Assembly (NCBI GenBank): GCA_046734335.1
Contig: JBKPRA010000014.1
Coordinates: 17,773-81,772, forward strand
Length of the DNA: 64,000 bases
Reading direction: 5' to 3'
Source of the DNA: DATBLE01 sp046734335
GTDB lineage: Bacteria > Actinomycetota > Thermoleophilia > Gaiellales > Gaiellaceae
Below the pieces are notes generated by a model. That model was not told the origin of the DNA. It saw nothing but the letters and a program-made list of their open reading frames with translations, and ran no database searches. The position numbers and the translations under genes were made by a program. Position 1 is the stretch's first letter. Every line of letters starts with the position of its first letter. Below, in pieces: positions 50,426-58,447 of the stretch.

Positions 50426-51442
50426 ATGACGATGATGGAACACCCAAACGCCACGGTTCCAGACAGCGTGAAGGTGCCTCGCCTCGGCACGCTGCAGTAC
50501 GAGCTGGGTTTCCCGACGCCCGAGACGTCGCGGAAGCTCTTTGACGAGATGGACTTCCAGCGCGCGGTGCAGTGCTATCTGTGGGGTTATCCCGCGGTGT
50601 CGTTCGAGTCCATCCGGCTCACGTTGAAGCAGGACCTGGGCATCGACTTCAACGACATGGGCATCGCCGACAACTTCGTCGGTCCCGAGTCGGTCTGGCT
50701 CACGGCCAACGACACGACGATCTACGCCGTCGTCAACATCGATGTCGCCGAGGGTCCGGTCGTGATCGACATCCCGCCTGGAGCCATCGTCGGCCTGTTG
50801 GACGACTTCTGGCAGCGTTCGCTGGTCGACGTCGGCCTGCCCGGGCCTGACGCGGGCAACGGCGGCAAGTTCCTCCTGCTGCCACCGGGCTACGACGGCG
50901 AGGTTCCGTCCGGCTACTACGAAGTTCGGGCAACGATGCACAGCCACAACCTCCTGGTGCGCGGCATCATCGTCGACAACGATGTGCCCGACGCCGTCGA
51001 GCGCATCCGGCACGTCAAGGTCTACCCGTGGAGCGAGCGCGAAGATCCCACGCCGAACAAGTTCGTCTCGATCTCGGGCGCACTGATCGACACGACTCCC
51101 CCGGGCGGCATCGAGTTCTGGGAGCGACTGGCCACGGTCATCGACAACAACCCTGTGCAAGAGCACGACCGCTTCTACATGGCCATGCTGAGGCCGCTGG
51201 GTATGGAGAAGGGGCAGCCGTTCAAACCTGACGCCCGGCAACGGGCCATCCTCGAGGACGCTGCCGTTCTCGGCGACGCGATGGCACGCAATGTGATGTA
51301 CGAGGGCTCCCAGCGCGAAACCGGCGTCACCGCATTTCCGGGCACGCAACGGGACTGGGTGTTCTACGTGAAGCCGCGCCAGGAAGCGGAGACCTACAGC
51401 CAGCTCGACGAACGGCTGATGTACACCTACGGCGCGATCTAA
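50426..51442 (+). CDS. DUF1254/DUF1214 protein, N-terminal part ending at an in-frame TAA
   Basis: 338 residues preceded by AGGAGGAGC-type ribosome site. It contains the DUF1254 domain (YLWGYPAVSFESIRLTLKQD, FVGPESVWLTANDTTIYAVV, LPPGYDGEVPSGYYEVRATM) and the middle linker. The stop falls at YTYGAI, in the middle of the region that joins DUF1214. The same frame continues immediately with LSPALGVMKAGPGGNYIQAF. Family members are single chains of about 450-480 residues, so this is either a recent nonsense mutant or a recoded stop. The biochemical role of the family is poorly known; many are exported, but no signal is seen here. Confidence 0.8.
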   Translation: MTMMEHPNATVPDSVKVPRLGTLQYELGFPTPETSRKLFDEMDFQRAVQCYLWGYPAVSFESIRLTLKQDLGIDFNDMGIADNFVGPESVWLTANDTTIYAVVNIDVAEGPVVIDIPPGAIVGLLDDFWQRSLVDVGLPGPDAGNGGKFLLLPPGYDGEVPSGYYEVRATMHSHNLLVRGIIVDNDVPDAVERIRHVKVYPWSEREDPTPNKFVSISGALIDTTPPGGIEFWERLATVIDNNPVQEHDRFYMAMLRPLGMEKGQPFKPDARQRAILEDAAVLGDAMARNVMYEGSQRETGVTAFPGTQRDWVFYVKPRQEAETYSQLDERLMYTYGAI

Positions 51443-51850
51443 CTGTCGCCCGCCCTCGGCGTGATGAAAGCGGGTCCCGGAGGGAACTACATCCAGGCCT
51501 TCAGGGACAAGGACGGCAACCACTTCGACGGTGGCCAGTCCTACCGCCTGCACGTGCCCGCGAACCCGCCGGCGGCGGCCTTCTGGTCACTGACGGCGTA
51601 CGACAGCGCAACGCGCTCCATGGTCCAGAACCCGACGAACGACGCGGCCCACGCGTCCTACGACGAGCTCGAGACGAACGCGGATGGCGCGTTCGACATG
51701 TACTTCGGGCCTACCACGCCGGCCGGCGGCGAGAGCAACTGGATCGAGACGGTTCCCGGTAGGGGCTTCTACGTGATGTTCCGCCTCTACAGCCCCACTG
51801 AGCCGCTGTTCGACGGCACGTGGGCACTGCCAGACGTCGAGCTGACGTGA
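51443..51850 (+). pseudogene. DUF1214 C-terminal part, same frame after the TAA
   Basis: Continues the previous gene without frame change. YIQAFRDKDGNHFDGGQSYR, LHVPANPPAAAFWSLTAYDS, ATRSMVQNPTNDAAH and WIETVPGRGFYVMFRLYSPT are classical DUF1214 sequence to the normal end. GTG/ATG codons at 51461 and 51464 could restart translation but have no ribosome site. The intact remainder points to a very recent interruption. Confidence 0.75.
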
Positions 51851-51910
51851 CTCTCATCGGCAAAGAGCCCACCCTGACGGGTGAGCTCTCAGAGTGTGGT
51901 CGGGGTGCTG

Positions 51911-52131
51911 CTACTGGTCGACGCGCGTGATGCCCAGGCGGTAGGAGCCCTGCTCGGTGCGGACGACGAGCTCCTGCCCGTCGATCTGCACCGGCAGGGT
52001 GAACCGGGTGCTCGCACCCTCGACGAGCGCCGCCAGGTTGCGGGCGAACGCGTCGACGTCGGCGGACTGATCGAGCCGGTCGTCGACTACGCGGAGCTCA
52101 TCGCGGCGAAGCCGCCGCGACGGGCCGCGAC
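51911..52131 (-). pseudogene. C-terminal gene remnant cut by the 25-bp repeat
   Basis: An open minus-strand frame of about 70 codons ending in TAG reads DQSADVDAFARNLAALVEGA then RFTLPVQIDGQELVVRTEQG and SYRLGITRVDQ, which is protein-like. There is no start codon before the frame reaches the 25-bp repeat at 52132, where its upstream part seems to have been lost. Family not recognised. Confidence 0.45.
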
Positions 52132-52156
52132 GGGCATACCCATGTAGATACCTCGC
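52132..52156 (+). repeat. 25-bp direct repeat, right copy
   Basis: GGGCATACCCATGTAGATAC plus CTCGC, 24 of 25 bases identical to 50233-50257. A tRNA-like 3' end follows 25 bases later, just as the left copy is preceded by one about 80 bases earlier. Confidence 0.7.
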
Positions 52157-52180
52157 TGCGAAGAACTCCCTGATTTGCAG

Positions 52181-52205
52181 GGAGGTTCGAGTCCTTCACG
52201 GCCCA
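52181..52205 (+). repeat. tRNA-like 3' end fragment
   Basis: GGAGG-TTCGAGT-CCTTC forms a T-arm with one G-U pair, followed by ACGGCCCA. It matches the tRNA-Lys fragment at 50130-50154 except for two bases. The preceding ATTTGCAGGGAGGT also occurs at 60.3 kb before another tRNA-like end. No complete tRNA can be folded. Confidence 0.6.
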
Positions 52206-52211
52206 TCACCG

Positions 52212-52238
52212 AAAGCCCTGCAAAGGGCTTTTTCTCTT
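52212..52238 (+). terminator. Intrinsic terminator AAAGCCCT-GCAA-AGGGCTTT with T-tract
   Basis: A perfect 8-bp stem followed by TTTTCTCTTTC. It resembles a tRNA terminator and directly follows the tRNA-like fragment, suggesting that both arrived as a duplicated tRNA 3' region. Confidence 0.7.
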
Positions 52239-52247
52239 TCGTCATAC

Positions 52248-52415
52248 CGTCACGAGGCTGAGACCGCGCTCCTCGCCGGCGTCACGCTCGCAGCGCGCAA
52301 GGACTGGAAGGCGGCCGCCTGGATCTCGGAACGGAAGCACCCTGATCGCTGGGGGCCGCTCAGGCTGCGCCACTTGCTCAAGGCGCGGGCCGACCTCGAC
52401 GACGACTGGGGCTAG
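52248..52415 (+). pseudogene. Phage-like gene remnant (C-terminal)
   Basis: 55 codons open to a TAG read AETALLAGVTLAARKDWKAA then AWISERKHPDRWGPLRLRHL and ADLDDDWG. The DW-AA-W-ER-P-RWG pattern is typical of small phage or element proteins that prepare DNA or regulate packaging. No start codon exists upstream; the frame begins right after the terminator at 52238. Confidence 0.5.
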
Positions 52416-52624
52416 AGCTTGTCTGCAACGGCCATCTCCACGAGCGCCGCGGCGATCGCCACCATCCCGGTCAGATGGAGCAGCTTGGCCGTGCTCCCGT
52501 CTTCGGGCCCAGTCGTGGTGGTGCTGGTGCGGCCGGGGCGGCTAGGCTGGTCGCGTAGCTGTTGGTCGATCCGGTCGACCTCGCGGGAGATCGCGCGGGC
52601 GCCGGAGACGACCTGTTTGGTCAA
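52412..52624 (-). CDS. Possible small membrane protein
   Basis: 70 residues. A polar N-terminus (AISREVDRIDQQLRDQPSRP) and a hydrophobic end (LLHLTGMVAIAAALVEMAVA) could be a tail-anchored protein. It converges on the phage-like remnant with a 4-bp overlap and is divergent from the lipoprotein gene. Coding status is uncertain. Confidence 0.35.
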   Translation of the reverse strand: MTKQVVSGARAISREVDRIDQQLRDQPSRPGRTSTTTTGPEDGSTAKLLHLTGMVAIAAALVEMAVADKL

Positions 52625-52676
52625 TCATCCCATCTGTATGACGCGCGGGGCAGGCGCAATGTGCCAGGGTCGTTCC

Positions 52677-53219
52677 GTGCAGCGCCTGACTTCCTTCGCG
52701 CTCGTGCTCGTACTGGCGGTTCTAGCGGCCGGCTGCGGCTCGAAGAGCTCCGAGCCGACGCCGCCGGCCGACTGGGCCGACGGAGTGTGCTCCGCCATCA
52801 CGACCTGGAAGAGCTCGATCACGTCCAGAGCCGACTCGCTCAAGGGCGGAAACGTCACGCAGGACTCGCTGAAGAGCGCGGGCGACGACGTGAAGTCGGC
52901 GACCGACACCTTGAAGTCAGACCTCAAAGATCTCGGCAAGCCGGACACCCAGTCCGGCCAACAGGCAAAGGACTCGCTCGACCAGCTTTCGAGCGACCTG
53001 AACACGGATTCGGACGCGATCAAGACTGCGGTGGACGACGTGACCGACCTCAGCGGTGTCCCGGCCGCAGTAACCACGATCGGCACGACCCTGCAAACGA
53101 TGCAGAGTCAGGTCACCTCGACCGTCAACAGCCTTAAGCAGCTCGACGCACCAGGCGAGCTGCAGACCGCGTTCCAACAGTCAAGCGCCTGCCAGCAGCT
53201 CTCCAGTTCGAGGAGCTAG
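52677..53219 (+). CDS. Putative lipoprotein with helical repeats
   Basis: 180 residues from the GTG at 52677 (an ATG at 52659 is in frame). The leader LTSFALVLVLAVLAAGCGSK has a clear lipobox. The mature chain is Ser/Asp/Lys-rich and helical, with repeating D-x-L-K-S segments (VKSATDTLKSDLKDLGKPDT, AKDSLDQLSSDLNTDSDAIK), and two Cys near the ends. This pattern is common in actinobacterial surface lipoproteins of unknown role. It lies inside the integrated element and may be cargo. Confidence 0.75.
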   Translation: MQRLTSFALVLVLAVLAAGCGSKSSEPTPPADWADGVCSAITTWKSSITSRADSLKGGNVTQDSLKSAGDDVKSATDTLKSDLKDLGKPDTQSGQQAKDSLDQLSSDLNTDSDAIKTAVDDVTDLSGVPAAVTTIGTTLQTMQSQVTSTVNSLKQLDAPGELQTAFQQSSACQQLSSSRS

Positions 53220-53598
53220 CGGGCAACTCGCTGGAACCACGCGAGCGTCACGCAGGCGCTCTCAGCCGCCTCCGGAGTGTCCCCTGACGCTAGATTCGGC
53301 CGGTGCCCCAGCGAGCAACACACGCAACGCACGCCTAAAACGCGCGTGCGATGGTGCTCGAGCGATTGTGCATGCAGCAGATTCGGTTCATCCCGCTCCC
53401 AGGCTGGTAGGAGGTGCGTCCTCGAATGAGGCCGGGGTGTGGAGGAACGATCCATGCCTGCGCGGTCTCGGCGTCCGCCAATGAAGGATCCGGTTAGTCG
53501 CCAGTTTCGCCGGCCAGCAGCCGTCGTAGGTAGGCGTCTGCTTCGAGTTTGATCCGCGTGAGTCGGTCGCCGGCCCCGCCTAACCCGAATGGCTCCCA
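53220..53598. other. Gene-poor segment ahead of the second attachment copy
   Basis: No convincing intact gene. It contains one copy of a 38-bp direct repeat (53395-53432). On the minus strand near 53494-53570 there is a possible gene end (RLTRIKLEADAYLRRLLAGE) that cannot be extended to a credible start across the attachment repeat. Confidence 0.4.
53395..53432 (+). repeat. 38-bp perfect direct repeat, copy 1
   Basis: GCTCCCAGGCTGGTAGGAGG then TGCGTCCTCGAATGAGGC. The identical sequence is at 58499-58536, 5.1 kb away in the same orientation. It contains a GAGG/CCTC self-complementary part (CCTCGAATGAGG). Confidence 0.75.
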
Positions 53599-53646
53599 CG
53601 GGCCCACAAGAAAAGCCCCGGAAATCGGGGCTTTTCTGCGTCTCAG
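53599..53646 (+). repeat. Attachment-site copy 2 (48-bp direct repeat)
   Basis: Identical to 48821-48868, including the tRNA acceptor 3' strand CGGGCCCA and the 12-bp-stem terminator. The tRNA body is absent here: upstream bases do not form a T-arm. It marks the right end of the first element (about 4.8 kb). Confidence 0.85.
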
Positions 53647-53743
53647 CCTTGGCTTGCGGGGCATGGCACCCGGCTGGCCCTCCTGGCAGTTGACCAGGAG
53701 GTCGCCCATCTCGGCAAGATCCCCGTCATGCTGCTAGAGGTGA

Positions 53744-54226
53744 GTGAGAAGGCAACCTGGTCGGTGGCCCGACGAGGGCGAGCGACTCTGGTTCCTGGGC
53801 ACACTGGCCAGGATCAAGGTGTCCGGCGAGGCTAGCCCCGGGCGCTTCGCCTTGATCGAGTTCCTTTTCCCGCGATACGCATCGCCACCGCTTCACACTC
53901 ATCCGCAGGACGAGAGCTACATCGTGCTAGAGGGAACTCTGACGGTGAAGGCCGGCGAGCAGCGGTTCGAGCTGACGCCGGGCGCAGCAGCCGTTGTGCC
54001 GATGGGGGTCGCGCATACCTTCCGCGTCGACAGCCACACGGCACGGGCACTCGTGCTCAGCACACCGGCAGGACTCGAGCGAATGGTGCGCGACGGCTCG
54101 GTGACTGCAACGACGCCGACGCTGCCGCCAAAGGGGACACCACGACCTTCACCGGAACAACTCGAAGGCATCTTCCGGGCTCACGGCCAGATCAACGTCG
54201 GCCCGCCTCTCGCGCCCAGCGACTAG
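53744..54226 (+). CDS. Cupin-domain protein
   Basis: 160 residues from a GTG. Cupin motif 1 reads SPPLHTHPQDESYIVLEGTL, with the His-x-His-x-Glu-type metal ligands; motif 2 reads VPMGVAHTFRVDSH with a single His. The small barrel is followed by a polar tail (PTLPPKGTPRPSPEQLEGIF). Single-domain cupins may bind metals or act as dioxygenases or isomerases; the substrate is unknown. It is the first gene after the second attachment copy. Confidence 0.8.
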   Translation: MRRQPGRWPDEGERLWFLGTLARIKVSGEASPGRFALIEFLFPRYASPPLHTHPQDESYIVLEGTLTVKAGEQRFELTPGAAAVVPMGVAHTFRVDSHTARALVLSTPAGLERMVRDGSVTATTPTLPPKGTPRPSPEQLEGIFRAHGQINVGPPLAPSD

Positions 54227-54428
54227 GCGAGGCAAGTAAGAGCTGGTGCGAGGTCGCGGAGTTCGCCGACGGCGCCGGGGGATCGGAGCTACACTGGTTC
54301 CAGCGCGTTGGCTAATTCTTGAAGCCGCCGAGGCTTTCACTCTCCTCTTCGACTGTCACACCCGGCCTGAGCGCAGCAGGGAGTTCGTTCGGACTCTCCT
54401 GCCCTGATCGGAACACAAGGAGCATCCC

Positions 54429-54743
54429 ATGCATGCAACCATCCGCCGCTACGACGGTGTGGACCAGAATCGCTCGGCCGAGTTGACCCGCAAGGTCAAC
54501 GAGACCCTCGTCCCGAAGCTCGAGAAGCTGCCCGGGTTCGCGGGCTACTTCCTCGTCGAGGCCGGCAACGGCGTCTTCACCTCGCTCGGTCTCTTCGAGA
54601 CTCCTGAGCAGGGCATGGAGTCGACGAAGTTCGTCGCAACGTGGATCCGCGACGAGAAACTCGACACCATCATCCCCAACGAGCCCAAGATCACGAGCGG
54701 CCGCGTCGTCGCCCAGAGCGACCGCGTCCTAGTCGCCGCGTAA
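54429..54743 (+). CDS. Dimeric alpha-beta-barrel (ABM-like) protein
   Basis: 104 residues with AAGGAG 5-6 bases before the ATG. The order MHATIRRYDGV, ELTRKVNETLVPKLEKLPGF, YFLVEAGNGVFTSLGLFET and MESTKFVATWIRDEKLDTII fits the antibiotic-biosynthesis-monooxygenase-like ferredoxin fold that dimerises into a barrel. Many act on quinones or haem, but this one lacks diagnostic residues. A strong terminator follows. Confidence 0.7.
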   Translation: MHATIRRYDGVDQNRSAELTRKVNETLVPKLEKLPGFAGYFLVEAGNGVFTSLGLFETPEQGMESTKFVATWIRDEKLDTIIPNEPKITSGRVVAQSDRVLVAA

Positions 54744-54763
54744 CTCGACCGCCACCGCAGTCC

Positions 54764-54798
54764 GAGGGAGGGCCCGGCTTGCCGGGCCCTCCCTCGTT
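54764..54798 (+). terminator. Strong intrinsic terminator
   Basis: GAGGGAGGGCCCGGC and its complement GCCGGGCCCTCCCTC form a stem of about 14-15 bp around a TT centre, followed by GTTTC. It lies about 20 bases after the ABM-like gene. Confidence 0.75.
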
Positions 54799-55217
54799 TC
54801 GCCGCGACGCCGCGCAGTGGCCGAGGACGAGCTTCGGATGCTCGCGGTCCTGACACTCGGGAGCTGACGGCCGCGGCAGAGCCCGCGGTCACTGTTGTGT
54901 GATCCGCCGCTTAGCACAGTGATAAGGGGTGGGTGGCACTCCCGTCGCACGACCGGCCAGAGACCGAAGCGCTGGCGCTAACTCGGCTGGTGAGGTGGTG
55001 GGGGCGGCGCTACGGCCGCCCCGTCTGCTCCCTACGCGGTGCTGCCGATGGGAAATCGAGCAACAGGCGGAGCGCGAGCCTCCAGACCAGACTCGAGACG
55101 CTGACACTGTCCGCGGCACCTGCCCGCGCCGACTATCACGGAACTGCGCATCGTTGACTTCTGTTCGCGGCTCTTGCTGAGGACATAAATCAGCTCCGGA
55201 ACGGGAAAGAGGATCCA
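54799..55217. other. Spacer with no supportable gene
   Basis: About 420 bases between the ABM-like terminator and the PRC-barrel gene. Short plus-strand frames (for example ALPSHDRPETEALALTRLVR from 54933) could be decayed coding sequence, but none has a family match that I recognise. Confidence 0.4.
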
Positions 55218-55580
55218 ATGAACTTCCATCAGAACATCGCCGAGTGGCAAGGCAAGCAGCTCGTCGACCGCGACGGAGAGAAGATCGGCAAGCTCGAAGC
55301 GGTCTACGTCGACGTCGAGAACGACGAGCCGATGTTCGGTACCGTCAAGGAGGGCCTTATCGGCCGCCACCTGACATTCGTCCCGCTAGGCGGAATCACG
55401 ATCGGCCCCGACACCCTCCAGGTCGCCGTGTCCAAGGAGCAGGTCAAGGACGCCCCGAACATCGAGCTGCAGGGCGACGAGCTGTCTCAAGCGGACGAGA
55501 AATCTCTCTATCACTACTACGAGCTCAACTACACGCCGCCCACCACGGAGAGCGGTCGCCGGCTCGCCCGCCGCGCCTGA
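55218..55580 (+). CDS. PRC-barrel domain protein
   Basis: 120 residues with an AAAGAGGA ribosome site. The PRC barrel covers about 8-85: WQGKQLVDRDGEKIGKLEAV, YVDVENDEPMFGTVKEGLIG, FVPLGGITIGPDTLQVAVSK. A helical C-terminus (SQADEKSLYHYYELNYTPP) follows. PRC-barrel proteins of this stress-related type are common in soil actinobacteria. The binding partner is unknown. Confidence 0.85.
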   Translation: MNFHQNIAEWQGKQLVDRDGEKIGKLEAVYVDVENDEPMFGTVKEGLIGRHLTFVPLGGITIGPDTLQVAVSKEQVKDAPNIELQGDELSQADEKSLYHYYELNYTPPTTESGRRLARRA

Positions 55581-55676
55581 GAGAACTCAAAACTCGAAAG
55601 GGCCGCGACTGGTGGACCACCTCTTTCTTCCCGGCGACGAAGATTCGGCAATAGGGGTTCAAAAAGCCGACGTTGC

Positions 55677-56003
55677 GTGACTAATGGGAGCCAGACCTTC
55701 ACAGGGATCCTCGGCCCCGACGGCAAGATCATCGCCGGTCCCGCGGCCGATGACACCGAGGCGATCGTGTACAGCTCGATCGACCTTGACTCCATCATCC
55801 GCCAGAAGATCCACCACGACGTCGCAGGAAACTACAACTGGTTCGACGTCCTCTCGCTCGGCCTGAACCGCACTCCTCTAACGGCGATCAGCGAACTACC
55901 CGCCGCCTCGTCCGTCGAGTCACCGACGCTCAGCCCCCGCCGAGCTCCGATCAACCCGCCGAAGACAGGCTGTCAGCGCGCGACCAGCCTATCCGCGGCA
56001 TGA
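55677..56003 (+). pseudogene. Nitrilase C-terminal fragment
   Basis: The first 70 residues read TFTGILGPDGKIIAGPAADD, EAIVYSSIDLDSIIRQKIHH and DVAGNYNWFDVLSLGLNRTP, which is the end of an aliphatic nitrilase/C-N hydrolase. The catalytic Glu-Lys-Cys part is missing entirely. Family members exceed 300 residues. The remaining 35 residues are unrelated read-through. It marks an old deletion in the accessory region. Confidence 0.75.
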
Positions 56004-56163
56004 GTGAACTCGACAACGAAGACGACCATGGAGAAACGCACTAGATCGGACGCCTGCGGCGTCGCCTTTCCACCAAACTGCGACCAGATGAGCCTGCGAG
56101 CGGGCCGGTCAGCTCGCGGAGAAGCACTCGCCGTGAAGAGAGTTCGACCCCGCCTCCCGCCCG

Positions 56164-56220
56164 TGGTTATGTAGTTGCAGTCGGCCTACTTTCGGGGGCA
56201 AGCGACAGGACGCTAGGACA
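56164..56220 (+). repeat. Interspersed repeat copy 1 (GTTATGTAGTTGC family)
   Basis: GTTATGTAGTTGCAGTCGGC followed by CTACTTTCGGGGGCAAGCGA and CAGGACGCTAGGACA. It lies at the 3' side of the GMC oxidoreductase gene. Copies stand at 57791 and, more diverged, at 58448, all in plus orientation. Confidence 0.7.
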
Positions 56221-56303
56221 GGCATGCGTTTTGACGCTTCGACGGGCAGCCCCGCAAAGACTGGCCAGAGGTATCTGCGTGGACGAGCGAGTAGTCTCAA
56301 TGA

Positions 56304-57740
56304 CTAGGGTCGTGACGCGATTTGCTCGGAGAGCCGCTCGGCGATCATTATCGTCGGAATGTGCGTGAAGCCCGAAGGCACGTCGGGCATGATCGACGCG
56401 TCCACGACGCTTAGGCATTCGACGCCGAAGACACTGCCAGACGCGTCGACGACCGATCCCATCGCGCACGTGCCGACGGTGTGCGGGACCGAGAACAGCT
56501 CGGTCCGGATCAGCGCCTCGAGGTCTTTCGGCTCGACCGGCTCAGGGCCTGAGCAGTAACGGCGAAGCGCCACCTGAGTCGCCACCTCGACCGCGCGCCG
56601 GTACCCCTCGGCCAGGCGCTCGACATCGACCGGATCGGAGAGATTCGGCAACTCGATCAACGGTGGATCGCGCGGATCGCTCGAACGCAGGCGGATGGAT
56701 CCGCGCGAACGCGGCCGAAGAAGTACCACCTCGGCGCCGAACTCCCGGTCCTCCTCGATCGGATCGGCCAGCCAGAGCATGAGATCAGGTGTTTCCTCAC
56801 TCGGACGCCCCGAGCTGTGAAAGGTCGCGATGGTGTGCAGGGCGGGCTCATTGCGACCCGCATCGCGGTAGCCGAAGTCGACGTACACGGAGGGGTGGTC
56901 GACTAGGTTCGCGCCGACCCCGGGCAGACGGACGAGCGGGCCTTCGGACCCGATCCCTGAGCGGAGCAGGATCGCGGGACTACCGTACACACCTGCGCAG
57001 AGCACGACGTGTCCCGCATTGACTGTCGCGCCCTCCACGAGCCGGACGCCGACCGCCTGCGCCCCGTCGAAGACGACTCGGTCGACCTGCGAGTTGCCGC
57101 GGATGGTGAGGTTGTGCGGCGTCGCGTGAAGCGGCACGTAGGCGTCCGCAGTTGTTACGCGGTCACCGGCGAGCACGTTCATCGGCATGCGCCCAGCGCC
57201 GACGGCGCCCGGTTGGTTGTGATCGTCCACCCGGGGGAAGCCGGCGGCTTCCAGCGCGTCAAGCGCCGCGGCGCCGACCTCGGTGAGGTCGGAGTCGAGC
57301 TGGCGCGACGAAGGGATCGGTCCCTTATCGCCGTGCCAGGGCTCCTTGCCGAAGTCGACGTCGCTCTCGAGCTTGACGAAGTACGGCAGTAGTTCCTCCC
57401 AGCTCCAGCCTGCGAGGCCGAGCCCGGCCCAGCCGTCGTAGTCGGCGGGCGACCCGCGGGGTGTGAACCTCGTCAGCCAAGAGGTTCCGCCAAGCAGCCG
57501 TTTCCGCCGCACGGGCCTGGCCTCGCCGCCCGCATGAGGCTCGGACTCGAAACCCCAATCGAACGACTCGCGCTCGATCGTCCAACCGTCCCGCAGCTGC
57601 CGTGGAAGATCAGCCCGCCGGTCAGGCCCGGCCTCGAGTAGAAGGACCGAGCGCGAGTTCCGCTCCGCGAGCCGCGCGGCGAGTACGCATCCTGCGGCAC
57701 CGCCGCCCACCACGACCACATCGCACGCTTCCTCGGCCAT
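56304..57740 (-). CDS. GMC-family flavin oxidoreductase
   Basis: 478 residues. The FAD site is VVVVGGGAAGCVLAARLAER at the start, with a partner Glu in LLLEAGPD; GMC signature 1 is RRKRLLGGTSWLTRF and signature 2 is VLCAGVYGSPAILLRSGIG. Catalytic His is in SVPHTVGTCAMG, and the final active-site position is His in FTHIPTIMIAERL. The family oxidises alcohols, sugars or choline. Related enzymes are about 500-530 residues, so this one is slightly short but complete. Repeats of one family flank it on both sides. Confidence 0.9.
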   Translation of the reverse strand: MAEEACDVVVVGGGAAGCVLAARLAERNSRSVLLLEAGPDRRADLPRQLRDGWTIERESFDWGFESEPHAGGEARPVRRKRLLGGTSWLTRFTPRGSPADYDGWAGLGLAGWSWEELLPYFVKLESDVDFGKEPWHGDKGPIPSSRQLDSDLTEVGAAALDALEAAGFPRVDDHNQPGAVGAGRMPMNVLAGDRVTTADAYVPLHATPHNLTIRGNSQVDRVVFDGAQAVGVRLVEGATVNAGHVVLCAGVYGSPAILLRSGIGSEGPLVRLPGVGANLVDHPSVYVDFGYRDAGRNEPALHTIATFHSSGRPSEETPDLMLWLADPIEEDREFGAEVVLLRPRSRGSIRLRSSDPRDPPLIELPNLSDPVDVERLAEGYRRAVEVATQVALRRYCSGPEPVEPKDLEALIRTELFSVPHTVGTCAMGSVVDASGSVFGVECLSVVDASIMPDVPSGFTHIPTIMIAERLSEQIASRP

Positions 57741-57790
57741 TGAGAGGAGCCTACGTTAGAACCCGCACAAAGAAAGACGGGGTTCGACGG

Positions 57791-57845
57791 GTTATGTAGT
57801 CGTGGCTGACCCTACTTCGGGGGCAAGCGACAGGACGCTCGGACA
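57791..57845 (+). repeat. Interspersed repeat copy 2
   Basis: GTTATGTAGTCGTGGCTGAC then CCTACTTCGGGGGCAAGCGA and CAGGACGCTCGGACA. It sits between the GMC gene start and the cupin gene end. The block GGGGGCAAGCGACAGGACGC is identical to copy 1. Confidence 0.7.
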
Positions 57846-57853
57846 CCCGACAA

Positions 57854-58405
57854 CTAGGTCTTGTCGAGCCAGCCCCGCTGGTATTTGACGAATGTCGAAC
57901 GGGGGAGTTTTGCCCGGACCTTTGCGTAGGCGACGGCCGGATCGCTGGTCTCGCGCACCACGCTCGCTCCGTACCGTGCGGCTGCCTTGCAGACCTTGTA
58001 GACGATCCCGCCGCCCACGCCGCGCCCGCGGCCGCCGACGGCAAGAACGACTGCTGTCTGCGCGCCGCTCGCCACGATGATGTGCTCGGTTCCGGGGGCG
58101 CAGTAGAAGAAGTCCCACTCGCTCAGGACGCGCTTCTTTCCCTCGACGATCAAGGTGCACTCGCCCTGGAGCACGAGGAACGCCTCCTGTGCGTCTTCGC
58201 GGTGGTACATCCCCATCCGCTCACCTGGTTCGAACACGCTGATGTTGATCCCGAAGTGCGGGAACCGCCGTTTGCCTTCGAAGGTGCAGTAAGAGCCGAG
58301 CGCGTCTTCGTCCTTCCAGCGCGACTTCCGGGCGTTGATGACGAACCACCCCTCGCCGTCTACCACGAGGCCGTTCTTGCTCATCCGAACCGGAGCCTCT
58401 GCCAC
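57854..58405 (-). CDS. Cupin-domain protein
   Basis: 183 residues. WFVINARKSRWKDEDALGSY leads to the cupin barrel: MGMYHREDAQEAFLVLQGEC (motif 1, His and Glu ligands) and FYCAPGTEHIIVASG (motif 2 with His). A helical tail follows (AVAYAKVRAKLPRSTFVKYQ). It is bracketed by two copies of the interspersed repeat. It may modify a small oxygenated molecule together with the neighbouring GMC oxidase, but no evidence fixes the substrate. Confidence 0.8.
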   Translation of the reverse strand: MAEAPVRMSKNGLVVDGEGWFVINARKSRWKDEDALGSYCTFEGKRRFPHFGINISVFEPGERMGMYHREDAQEAFLVLQGECTLIVEGKKRVLSEWDFFYCAPGTEHIIVASGAQTAVVLAVGGRGRGVGGGIVYKVCKAAARYGASVVRETSDPAVAYAKVRAKLPRSTFVKYQRGWLDKT

Positions 58406-58447
58406 GGGAGGAGTTTCGCAGAGTGACCGAGTGCCGTTGCTCCGGTA

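Noticed and set aside
53216..53599. A 127-codon minus-strand gene
   Set aside because: Arg-rich and low-complexity, spans one copy of the 38-bp repeat, with no domain and no ribosome site.
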